From NCBI GenBank assembly GCA_030447665.1, contig JAUJOJ010000009.1:1-34517 (forward strand): 34,517 nt of DNA, given 5' to 3'. A program made the position numbers and the translations under genes. Below the pieces are notes generated by a model that worked only from the letters and a program-made list of their open reading frames with translations, was not told where the DNA came from and did no database searches. Positions 8,039 through 15,504 of this stretch are shown here, in pieces (position 1 is the first letter of the stretch; every line of letters begins with the position of its first letter). The DNA comes from Allosphingosinicella sp. GTDB lineage: Bacteria > Pseudomonadota > Alphaproteobacteria > Sphingomonadales > Sphingomonadaceae.

Positions 8039-8818
8039 ATGAACGAGACTGCGACCATCGACCGGCCCGACACCGACCCCGCTTTGGGGCATCTGTCGCG
8101 CGGCCTGTCGGTGATCTCGATCGCCAAGTCCTACGACCGCCGCGCGGTGCTCACCGATGTCTCGCTCGGAGTGGATCGCGGCGAGGTCGTCGGCCTGCTC
8201 GGCCCGAACGGCGCCGGCAAGACCACCTGCTTCTATTCGATCATGGGCCTGGTGAAGCCCGACAGCGGCCGCATCCTCTTGGACGGCGTCGATATTACGG
8301 GCCTGCCCATGTACCGGCGGGCGATCCTCGGCCTCGGCTACCTTCCCCAGGAAACCTCGATCTTCCGCGGCCTCACCGTCGCCCAGAACATCATGGCGGT
8401 GCTGGAAGTCGCCGAACCCAACCGCAAGGTGCGTCAGGAACGGCTGGAGCAGCTGCTCGGCGAATTCCACATCGGGCATCTGCGCGATTCGTCCGCCATG
8501 GCGCTTTCGGGCGGCGAGCGGCGGCGCTGCGAGATTGCCAGGGCGCTTGCGGCGGACCCCTCGATCATGCTGCTCGACGAACCCTTTGCGGGCATCGATC
8601 CGATCTCGATCTCGGACATCCGCGACCTCATCTGCGAGCTGAAGAAGCGGGACATCGGCGTTCTCATCACCGATCATAATGTTCGCGAGACGCTCGACAT
8701 CGTCGATCGCGCCTGCATCATCTATGACGGCCAGGTGCTCTTCGCCGGCAGCCCGGAGGCGCTCGTCGCGGATCCCAACGTCCGCCGCCTCTATCTCGGC
8801 GAGAGCTTCGAGCTGTAA
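8039..8818 (+). CDS. lptB: LPS export ABC transporter ATP-binding protein LptB
   Basis: A 259-residue ABC ATPase that powers lipopolysaccharide extraction from the inner membrane together with LptFG. Motifs: Walker A GPNGAGKT (55-62), Q-loop at Gln104 (YLPQET), signature LSGGE (156-160), Walker B IMLLDE (176-181) and switch His213 (TDHNV). The linker SIFRGLTVAQNIMAVLE is characteristic of LptB. An N-terminal extension of about 20 polar residues precedes the core. The 181-base gap after lptA contains a small GCAGGAATCCTGC palindrome but no gene or clear promoter. rpoN follows after four bases, as in many proteobacteria. Confidence 0.96.
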   Translation: MNETATIDRPDTDPALGHLSRGLSVISIAKSYDRRAVLTDVSLGVDRGEVVGLLGPNGAGKTTCFYSIMGLVKPDSGRILLDGVDITGLPMYRRAILGLGYLPQETSIFRGLTVAQNIMAVLEVAEPNRKVRQERLEQLLGEFHIGHLRDSSAMALSGGERRRCEIARALAADPSIMLLDEPFAGIDPISISDIRDLICELKKRDIGVLITDHNVRETLDIVDRACIIYDGQVLFAGSPEALVADPNVRRLYLGESFEL

Positions 8819-8822
8819 CGCC

Positions 8823-10340
8823 ATGGCGCTTGGACCCCGCCTCGATCTTCGGCAGAGCCAGTCGCTGGTGATGACGCCGCAGCTTCAGCAGGCGATCCGG
8901 CTGCTGGCGCTCTCCAACCTCGAAATCGAAAGCTTCATCGCCGAAGAGCTGGAGCGCAATCCGCTGCTCGATTCGGGCGGCGGCGACGACGAGGCGGCCC
9001 GCGATGCGCCCGAGCCGGAGATCGTCGCCGTGGAAGGCGCCGAGCCCGAAACAGTCGATGCGCTCGTCGCCACCGGCGATGCCGATCGCGATGCTCCGCT
9101 CGACGTCAATTACGACAGCGAGGATTTCCACCAGGACAGCGCCGCCGACCGGATGATGGGGCTCGACGGCGGCCTCGCTATGGATGGGATCGGCACGTCG
9201 GGCAGCGGCTCGGGAGAAGCGCCGGATTATGACAGCTTCGCCGCCGGCGCCGTGTCGCTCCAGGATCATCTTCTTGCCCAGGCCGGCGCCTGCCTGTCCG
9301 GCCAGGACCTGGCGATCGCCTCCCAGATCATCGAGCAGCTCGAGGAGACCGGTTATTTCCTCGCCTCGCTGGTCGATCTCTCGCAGCGGCTTGGAGCGCC
9401 GCTGCATGAGGTCGAGCGGGTGCTCGCGGTCGTGCAGACGTTCGATCCGGCCGGGATCGCCGCGCGCTCGCTCGCCGAATGCCTCGCGCTCCAGGCCAGG
9501 GACGCGAACCGCTACGATCCTGCGATGGCGCGGCTGATCGACAATCTCGATTATCTCGCCAAAGGGAATGTCGCGGCGCTGAAGCGGATCTGCGGCGTCG
9601 ACGACGAGGATCTCGGCGACATGATCCGCGAGCTTCGCGCCTACGATCCCAAGCCCGGCTGCAGGTTCGGGCAGGGGGACCAGGTCGACGCGATCACGCC
9701 CGACGTGTTCGTCGCGCGCCGCGCGAACGGCTGGGCGATCGAGCTCAACAGCGCGACGCTCCCCAAGCTGCTGGTCAACCGCACTTATTATGCCGAGCTC
9801 GCCGGCGGTGCGCAGGACAAGCAGTCGAAGGCATGGCTGCAGGATTGCCTCGCCAGCGCCAATTGGCTCTTGAAGGCGCTCGACCAGCGCGCGCGCACGA
9901 TCATCAAGGTCTCGACCGAAATCGTGAAGCAGCAGGAGGGCTTCTTCCGCCACGGCATCGCCCATCTCCGGCCGCTGACGCTGAAGACGGTTGCAGAAGC
10001 GATCGGCATGCACGAATCGACGGTGAGCCGGGTCACGTCCCACAAATATCTCGCTTGCGACCGCGGGCTGTTCGAGCTCAAATATTTCTTCACCAGCGGC
10101 ATCCAGAGTTCCGACGGGGGCGAGGCGGTCTCCGCCGAAGCAGTGAAGAGCCACATCAAGACCCTGATCGGGGCCGAGGATCCGGGCGCGATCCTGTCCG
10201 ACGACCAGCTCGTCGAGATGCTCAGGGCCCGCGGCTTCGACATTGCGCGCCGAACCGTCGCCAAATATCGCGAAGCGATCGGGATCGGCTCGTCGGTGCA
10301 GCGGCGGCGGCAAAAGGCGCTCGGCAGCCACGCGGCGTGA
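8823..10340 (+). CDS. rpoN: RNA polymerase sigma-54 factor
   Basis: A 505-residue sigma-54 factor, which directs RNA polymerase to -24/-12 promoters and needs AAA+ activators. Region I is the Gln/Leu-rich start LDLRQSQSLVMTPQLQQAIRL through ELERNPLLD. An acidic region II follows, then the core-binding domain, the helix-turn-helix (TVAEAIGMHESTVSRVTSHKYL) and the RpoN box ARRTVAKYRE at 475-484. It starts four bases after lptB, so the two are cotranscribed. The frame is intact throughout, unlike several neighbours. Confidence 0.97.
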   Translation: MALGPRLDLRQSQSLVMTPQLQQAIRLLALSNLEIESFIAEELERNPLLDSGGGDDEAARDAPEPEIVAVEGAEPETVDALVATGDADRDAPLDVNYDSEDFHQDSAADRMMGLDGGLAMDGIGTSGSGSGEAPDYDSFAAGAVSLQDHLLAQAGACLSGQDLAIASQIIEQLEETGYFLASLVDLSQRLGAPLHEVERVLAVVQTFDPAGIAARSLAECLALQARDANRYDPAMARLIDNLDYLAKGNVAALKRICGVDDEDLGDMIRELRAYDPKPGCRFGQGDQVDAITPDVFVARRANGWAIELNSATLPKLLVNRTYYAELAGGAQDKQSKAWLQDCLASANWLLKALDQRARTIIKVSTEIVKQQEGFFRHGIAHLRPLTLKTVAEAIGMHESTVSRVTSHKYLACDRGLFELKYFFTSGIQSSDGGEAVSAEAVKSHIKTLIGAEDPGAILSDDQLVEMLRARGFDIARRTVAKYREAIGIGSSVQRRRQKALGSHAA

Positions 10341-10361
10341 CGGAGCCGGCTGGCTGAGCTA

Positions 10362-10433
10362 AGAGCCTGTTTGGGAATGCGGCTGGCGCCGAACCCGGGA
10401 ATGCGCTCTCGAGCGCATTTCCAAACAGACTCT
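10362..10433. repeat. Imperfect inverted repeat between rpoN and the nucleotidyltransferase
   Basis: Arms at 10362-10381 (AGAGCCTGTTTGGGAATGCG) and 10414-10433 pair at 18 of 20 positions. A small hairpin GCGCT-CTCG-AGCGC lies just inside the right arm (10403-10416). It has no T-run, so it looks more like a dispersed palindromic unit than a terminator. Confidence 0.7.
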
Positions 10434-10470
10434 AAGCTTTACGCTTGTCCAGCAGGGGACCCGTTCATCG

Positions 10471-11271
10471 ATGTCCGAAACGCCGAAGATCCTCGTCCTC
10501 GCCGGGCGCCGTTCCGCGACCCTCGATCCGATGGCCGAGGCAAGGGGCGTCTCGCACAAATGCGTCGTGCCGGTCGGCGGCGTGCCGATGATCGAGCGGG
10601 TGCTGAGGGTCATAGACGAGGCATTCCCCGACGCGCCTGTGTTCGTCTCGATCGAGGATTTCGACACGATCCGCGATCAGCCGACGGCCGCGAAGCTCGC
10701 TGCGGCCGGCAGGATCACCGCGGTCGCGGCACAGCACAACATCGTCGACAGCGTCACCGACGCGAGCAGGACCAGCGGCTTTCCGTTCATCATCACCACC
10801 GCGGACAATGTGCTGATGACCCCGGACTCCCTCCACCGCCTCGCCGACGAGGGCAGGCGGAGCGGAGCGGACGCGCTGGTCGTGGTGGCGGAGAAGCAGG
10901 CCATCCGCGCGGCGCATCCCGATGGGCAGCGCCGCTTCTACGAATTCAAGGATGGCGGCTATTCCAACTGCAACATGTTCTGGCTCGGCAGCCCGCGCGC
11001 GCTCGGCGCCGCAGAAGCCTTTCGCGAGGGAGGGCAGTTCGCCAAGAAGCCGGAGCGGATCGTCAAGGCGTTCGGGATCCTGAACCTCATCCGCTTCCGA
11101 ATGGGCCGCCACAGCATCGCCAGGATGTTCGAATTCATCTCCAGGCGGTTCAAGGTCGATATCCGCCCGCTCATTGTGGAAGACGGCCGGCTCGCGATCG
11201 ACGTCGACAACGAACGCACCCACCGCGTCGCCGAGGAGATACTTGCCAGGGAAGGGGCCCCATCGAAGTAG
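10471..11271 (+). CDS. MobA-like nucleotidyltransferase family protein
   Basis: A 266-residue NTP-transferase-fold protein. The N-terminus has the nucleotide-binding pattern LVLAGRRSATLDPMA followed by HKCVVPVGGVPMIERVL, in which a lysine contacts phosphate, and the metal-site region IITTADNVLM. Members transfer a nucleotidyl group to sugar phosphates, molybdopterin or similar acceptors; the acceptor here is unknown. The start at 10471 follows AGGGGAC. The last residues (about EGAPSK) and the stop are encoded by the first copy of a tandem hairpin repeat, so the natural C-terminus may have been replaced. Confidence 0.75.
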   Translation: MSETPKILVLAGRRSATLDPMAEARGVSHKCVVPVGGVPMIERVLRVIDEAFPDAPVFVSIEDFDTIRDQPTAAKLAAAGRITAVAAQHNIVDSVTDASRTSGFPFIITTADNVLMTPDSLHRLADEGRRSGADALVVVAEKQAIRAAHPDGQRRFYEFKDGGYSNCNMFWLGSPRALGAAEAFREGGQFAKKPERIVKAFGILNLIRFRMGRHSIARMFEFISRRFKVDIRPLIVEDGRLAIDVDNERTHRVAEEILAREGAPSK

Positions 11272-11418
11272 ATGGGGATGGATCCAAAGCAGCATCCGGG
11301 GGATGCTGCGCCATCCCCATTCGATGGGAACCCCCGGAAGGGGCCCCATCGAAGTAGATGGGGATGGATCCAAAGCAGCATCCGGGGGATGCTGCGCCAT
11401 CCCCATTCGATGGGAACC
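11250..11418. repeat. Tandem covarying hairpin repeat, type locus B (two copies, 86-bp period)
   Basis: Two units at 11250-11332 and 11336-11418, identical over 83 bases. Each folds into an outer 9-bp stem (CCCATCGAA/TTCGATGGG, 11259-11267 with 11320-11328), a middle 10-bp stem (ATGGGGATGG/CCATCCCCAT, 11272-11281 with 11311-11320, one base shared with the outer stem) and an inner 9-bp stem GCAGCATCC/GGATGCTGC (11289-11297 with 11301-11309) with a GGG loop. The second copy is 86 bases further on. The first copy overlaps the 3' end of the nucleotidyltransferase. The same architecture with different stem sequence occurs at 4363-4426. Confidence 0.9.
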
Positions 11419-11473
11419 GGAAACGATCGCCTGACCCGTCCGTTCACCCTCCCGAACCCGAGGAGATTGACCA

Positions 11474-11611
11474 ATGACGGACCACAAGAAGAAGGGCGAT
11501 TTCGACCAGTGGCAGAAGGAAGACAAAGGCGGCGACAAGAAGCAGCGCGACAATCGCAACGAGGATAGCCGCACCGGCGGCCAGAACAGCGGTGGCGGCG
11601 GCCGCGACTGA
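11474..11611 (+). CDS. Small hydrophilic Lys/Asp/Gly-rich protein
   Basis: A 45-residue protein starting MTDHKKKGDFDQWQKEDKGG and ending in a Gly/Arg tail (NSGGGGRD). It follows a strong ribosome site (AGGAG at 11461-11465). The composition is extremely polar and predicted to be disordered, like small stress or desiccation-type proteins, but no family can be assigned. It follows the tandem hairpin repeat and precedes an 18-bp perfect hairpin. Confidence 0.6.
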   Translation: MTDHKKKGDFDQWQKEDKGGDKKQRDNRNEDSRTGGQNSGGGGRD

Positions 11612-11685
11612 TTGCGGCCGGATCGGATAATCCCATGCCGAAATGGAGGCATCCGGCGGAGCGGCGCCCTTCAATTCCGACTGAG

Positions 11686-11726
11686 ACCAAGATCGTTCAG
11701 GCTGGTTCAGCCTGAACGATCTTGGT
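11686..11726. repeat. Perfect 18-bp inverted repeat between convergent genes
   Basis: ACCAAGATCGTTCAGGCT (11686-11703) pairs perfectly with 11709-11726, with a 5-base loop. It lies between the 45-aa gene and the methyltransferase, and its last base is part of the methyltransferase stop codon. It lacks a T-run on either side, so it may act as an mRNA 3'-end stabiliser or atypical terminator. Confidence 0.75.
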
Positions 11727-12415
11727 TAGCCCGGGCAGGCCTTGATCTGGCCGGGCTCCGGTCGAGGCCCATTGGCCTCGAACTGGGCGAAATAGGATTC
11801 GCTCTGGGGCAGGCGCTCGAAGCGGGACAGCTCATATCCGATCGCGGCGAATTCGCAGACGAGGAGCCGGGGCGGAGTGCCGTGCCGGTCGGTCGGCCGG
11901 TCGGCATCGACCAGGATGACGCTGCCGCCTCGCTTCAGCGCCGGCCGCAGGTTCCAAAGGAATTCGCTGGGGCGCTCGATCTCATGATACATATGGATGA
12001 GGAAAATGCGATCGAACGAGCCTGGCCGCAGCTTCGGGTCGTTCGGCTCGCCAAGCTTCACCGCGACATTGTCGAGCTGCTCCCGCTGCACGCGCCGGGC
12101 GAGAGTGTCGCGGGTTTCAGGAACGATATCCTGGGCGAGCACCCGCCCCTTCTCACCGACCAGGGGGGCCAGCCGCACCGTATAATAGCCCTCGCCCGCG
12201 CCGACGTCGGCGACCCACATGCCGGGCCTGACGCCGGCAAGCTGGACCACCGTCTCGAACTCGCCGGCGCTGTCGCGCGCGTCCTCGTTCGAATAGCGGG
12301 GGGAGACGATCGGAGCGACCGGCCGGGCCGGATCGGGAAAGGTCGATTTCTGAGGCGGCGCTTCGCAGCCTGTCAATGAAAGGCAGCTGAGAAGAAGGGC
12401 CGCCTTATTCGACAT
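11726..12415 (-). CDS. Predicted lipoprotein-type SAM-dependent methyltransferase
   Basis: A 229-residue class I methyltransferase. The SAM-binding glycine motif is [11 protein letters not shown] (68-78), and later blocks include [18 protein letters not shown] and [16 protein letters not shown]. The N-terminus reads like a bacterial lipoprotein signal: hydrophobic [13 protein letters not shown] with a lipobox L14-T-G-C17. If real, the enzyme would be exported and lipid-anchored, where SAM is not known to be available. A related group of predicted methyltransferases with signal peptides exists. An internal start after the signal cannot be excluded. It overlaps the end of prfB by 11 bases, so the two form an operon. 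Confidence 0.8.
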   Translation of the reverse strand: MSNKAALLLSCLSLTGCEAPPQKSTFPDPARPVAPIVSPRYSNEDARDSAGEFETVVQLAGVRPGMWVADVGAGEGYYTVRLAPLVGEKGRVLAQDIVPETRDTLARRVQREQLDNVAVKLGEPNDPKLRPGSFDRIFLIHMYHEIERPSEFLWNLRPALKRGGSVILVDADRPTDRHGTPPRLLVCEFAAIGYELSRFERLPQSESYFAQFEANGPRPEPGQIKACPG

Positions 12416-13532
12416 CTTCGACTTCGACCTTCTCGCCTGTGACCTTCTGGGAAAGCGCCGCCGCCATGAACCGGTCCAGGTCCCCGTCGAGGACGTCGGA
12501 GGGGGCGGTGGAGGTGACGCCGGTGCGCAGGTCCTTTACCAGCTGATAGGGCTGGAGGACATAGGATCGGATCTGGTGGCCCCAGCCGATGTCTGTCTTC
12601 GAGGCGGCGGTCGCGTTGGCTTCCGCCTCGCGGCGCTGGAGCTCGGCTTCGTAGAGCTTGGCGCGAAGCTGGTTGAACGCCTCCGCCTTGTTCTTGTGCT
12701 GCGAACGCTGATTCTGGCACTGGACGACGATCCCCGTCGGCAGGTGCGTGATCCGGACGGCGCTGTCGGTCGTGTTGATATGCTGCCCGCCGGCGCCCGA
12801 CGCCCGGTAGGTATCGATGCGAAGCTCGCTCTCATTGACCTCCACGTCGATATTGTCGTCGATCACCGGATAGACCCAGACGCTGGAAAAGCTGGTGTGG
12901 CGGCGCGCGTTGGAATCATAGGGGCTGATCCGCACGAGGCGGTGCACCCCGCTTTCCGTCTTGGCATAGCCATAGGCATTTTCGCCCTTCACCAGCAGAG
13001 TGGCCGATTTGATGCCGGCCTGCTCGCCCGCATGATGATCGACGAGCTCGACCTTGAGGCCATGCCGCTCGGCCCAGCGCGTATACATGCGCTGCAGCAT
13101 CTCCGCCCAGTCCTGGCTTTCGGTGCCCCCCGCGCCGGCATTGACTTCGATATAGGCGTCGTTGGCGTCCGCTTCGCCGGCGAGGAGCGCCTTCACCTTG
13201 TCCTGTTCGGACCGCTCGGCAAGCGCCGCGAGCGAGGCGACGGCGTCGTCGATCATCGCGTCGTCGCCCTCGGCTTCGGCCATCTCGATGAGCTCGATCG
13301 TGTCCTGGAGCTCCTGCTCGATCGCCCGGGTCGCGCCGATCGCCTCATCGAGCCGCCTGCGCTCGCGCATCACATCCTGCGCGGCCTTGGCATCGTTCCA
13401 CAAGGCAGGGTCCTCGACGCGCGCGTTGAGCTCGTCGAGGCGCCTCAGCGCCCGGTCCCAATCGAGGAACCTGCGGAGAAGATCGAGCGCCGACCGGATT
13501 TGATCGACATGGGCTTGCGCTTCGGCGCGCAT
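12405..13532 (-). CDS. prfB: Peptide chain release factor 2
   Basis: A 375-residue class I release factor reading UGA and UAA stops. The GGQ peptidyl-tRNA hydrolysis motif is at 248-250 (SGAGGQHIN). The stop-recognition loop is SPY at 203-205 ([15 protein letters not shown]), where E. coli has SPF. The frame is continuous from [12 protein letters not shown], so there is no sign of the in-frame UGA programmed +1 frameshift that autoregulates the gene in E. coli. Its ATG overlaps the ATG of the divergent SGNH-like gene in a CATG palindrome. Confidence 0.97.
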   Translation of the reverse strand: MRAEAQAHVDQIRSALDLLRRFLDWDRALRRLDELNARVEDPALWNDAKAAQDVMRERRRLDEAIGATRAIEQELQDTIELIEMAEAEGDDAMIDDAVASLAALAERSEQDKVKALLAGEADANDAYIEVNAGAGGTESQDWAEMLQRMYTRWAERHGLKVELVDHHAGEQAGIKSATLLVKGENAYGYAKTESGVHRLVRISPYDSNARRHTSFSSVWVYPVIDDNIDVEVNESELRIDTYRASGAGGQHINTTDSAVRITHLPTGIVVQCQNQRSQHKNKAEAFNQLRAKLYEAELQRREAEANATAASKTDIGWGHQIRSYVLQPYQLVKDLRTGVTSTAPSDVLDGDLDRFMAAALSQKVTGEKVEVEDVE

Positions 13533-14158
13533 GACACATTGTCCTTCTCGGCGATTCCATCTTCGACAATGGCGTCTACGTGCCGGGCCAGCCGGACGTG
13601 GTGAAGCAGCTGCGGGCCGCGCTGCCGGCCGGGTGGACGGCGACGCTCTGCGCCGTCGACGGTGCGGTGACGCGCAGCGTTGCCGGCCAGCTCGCGCGCA
13701 TCCCGTCCGATGCCACGCACCTGGTAGTGAGCGTCGGCGGCAACGATGCGCTGGGGGAATCTCATCTCTTGAGCTCAGGCGTCCGGATGGTGGCGGAGGC
13801 GGTATCGCTGCTCGCCGATGCGCAGGAGCGCTTCGCCCGCGCCTATGTGGACATGCTGCGCCCGGTGCTCGGGATGGAGCTGCCGACGGCGGTCTGCACC
13901 ATCTACGACACTCCTTCGACCGCGCCGAACCATCGCGTGATCCGATCGGCGCTTGCGCTGTTCAACGACGTGATCACCCGCGCCGCCTTCAGCGAGGGGC
14001 TTCCGCTCATCGATCTCCGGCTGATCTGCAGCGAGGACGAGGATTATGCCAACCCGATCGAACCCTCGGCGAAGGGCGGCGAGAAGATCGCGGCTGCGAT
14101 CGCGCGGCTGGTTTCGGATGAGGACGAGGAAACGCAGTCAATCGTGATTGCCGGCTAA
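13531..14158 (+). CDS. SGNH/GDSL hydrolase-like protein (5' frameshift; atypical active site)
   Basis: An SGNH-fold protein of about 205 residues. Block I is present as [11 protein letters not shown], but only in the frame starting after base 13534; the ATG at 13531 (MTH) is out of frame with it. A two-base loss in ACACAC would explain this. The block III motif is VSVGGNDAL. The C-terminal block that normally carries D-x-x-H-P reads N-P-I-E-P, so both the catalytic Asp and His positions appear substituted. It may be a non-hydrolytic member or a variant subgroup. It is divergent from prfB, and their start codons overlap. Confidence 0.75.
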
Positions 14159-14274
14159 ACTGCATCAACTAAGCAGTGTTCATTCTGACGGAACCGAATG
14201 AGTGGCTAGCACTTAATTTATCCGGTAAGTTTCGCATGTGTTTGCGTAGGCAGGATCAACAGGGAGAATTTTCT

Positions 14275-14703
14275 ATGAGCACCCGAACCTTCGCGCTCCT
14301 CTTCGGCATCGTCTTCATCGCGGTCGGCGTAGCCGGCTTCATTCCGGGTATTACGACGGCGCCGCACGCCGGCCATCCTCCTCTCGTGGTGGAGGCCAAT
14401 CACGGCCAGGTGCTCGGCCTGTTTCCCGTGAACATCCTGCACAATATCGTGCACATCCTCTTCGGGCTGTGGGGCCTCTTGTCCTACAAGAGCCTGTCGG
14501 CCGCCAAGGGTTATGGCCGCGGCGTCGCTATTGCTTACGCGGTGCTGACGATCGCCGGCCTGGTGCCGGGCCTCAACACCATGTTCGGCCTGGTGCCGCT
14601 TTACGGCAATGACATCTGGCTGCACGCGCTGCTCGCGCTGGTGGCCGCTTATTTCGGTTGGATGCACCGCGACGTGGCGACGACCACCACTACCCACGTC
14701 TGA
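14275..14703 (+). CDS. DUF4383-type membrane protein
   Basis: A 142-residue integral membrane protein with four hydrophobic segments (about residues 5-27, 51-73, 83-102 and 110-131). It has the DUF4383-like features GLFPVNILHNIVHILFGLWG and a C-terminal ALVAAYFGW. Its function is unknown. The ATG at 14275 follows AGGGAGAA; the open frame extends upstream to 14176 without support. A clear terminator follows, so it is a monocistronic unit. Confidence 0.8.
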   Translation: MSTRTFALLFGIVFIAVGVAGFIPGITTAPHAGHPPLVVEANHGQVLGLFPVNILHNIVHILFGLWGLLSYKSLSAAKGYGRGVAIAYAVLTIAGLVPGLNTMFGLVPLYGNDIWLHALLALVAAYFGWMHRDVATTTTTHV

Positions 14704-14728
14704 GCTCCAGTCGCAGGCTTCGAACGGG

Positions 14729-14755
14729 AAGGGCGGCTGGTTCAGCCGCCCTTTT
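14729..14755 (+). terminator. Rho-independent terminator
   Basis: A 10-bp stem AAGGGCGGCT (14729-14738) with its complement at 14744-14753, a 5-base loop, and TTTTCTTT beginning at the end of the stem, just after the DUF4383 gene. Confidence 0.88.
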
Positions 14756-14915
14756 CTTTGGAGCCCGAAATCAGCGCTTTTCGGCAGCGGCACAATTTCT
14801 CGCTTGATCAGGGTGTTGCGCGCGGGAACCGGTTGCGGTGAAATCGATTCCCTGCGCGGTGAGTCAGGCTGGCGAAAGCTGGCTTGAGGCACTGACTTGC
14901 GTTAAAGGAGCCGGT

Positions 14916-15504
14916 ATGAAAACGCTTCCCCTTGTTTCGCTCGCCATCGCTCTTGCCGCAGCTGCCGGCACGGCGAACGCTCAAACCGATCCGGCTGCCG
15001 CGCCGGAGGCCCAGCTCGCGCCGGCGATACCGGTTGCGCCGATCGCTCCGCCGGTCGCGCCGCCCGTCATCGAATGGAACAAGGCCGATGCGCAGGACCT
15101 GCTCGGCTATATCGAACGGATCGACGAGGAGGGGCTCGACCCTGCCGACTATGATCCCTCCCGGCTGAAGGCCGCTATCTCGGCCCAGAACAAGGAGCAG
15201 CTGAACGCCGTCGCGACCGAGCTTTTCCTGAAAGTATCGTCCGATCTGGCGCTCGGCCATGTTCGCGGCGATGCCAGGAACAGCTGGTACATCAGCGATC
15301 CCGATCTCAACGGGAACGATCAATATGCGATGATGGCGCGCGCGGTGAAGAACCACAATGTGCCCGACACCCTGTCCTCGCTGCTGCCGACCCATCCGCA
15401 ATATAACGAGTTGAAGGCGGTCCTCTCCGATACGCCGAAAAGCGACAAGGCGACCGTCGAGAAGATCCGCGCCAATATGGACCGCTGGCGCTGGCTGCCG
15501 CGCG
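14916..15504 (+). pseudogene. Murein L,D-transpeptidase, N-terminal fragment only
   Basis: A signal peptide (residues 1-22, cleavage near TANAQT), a Pro/Ala-rich linker, then the N-terminal scaffold domain of YcbB/LdtD-type L,D-transpeptidases, which make 3-3 peptidoglycan cross-links: NKADAQDLLGYIERIDEEGL, SSDLALGHVRGD, LLPTHPQYNELKAVL and NMDRWRWLPRD. At that point, about base 15505, homology stops. The whole catalytic YkuD domain with its cysteine is missing and the sequence continues as RNase E. The start at 14916 has an AAAGGAG ribosome site. The fusion point is approximate, within CGCGATCGCC. Confidence 0.75.

Noticed and set aside
8718..10331. 537-codon minus-strand frame opposite rpoN
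   Set aside because: Compositional shadow of rpoN, which has all sigma-54 landmarks.
12405..13532. Programmed +1 frameshift in prfB
   Set aside because: The frame is continuous through the N-terminal region, with no in-frame TGA or CTTTGA-type slip site.
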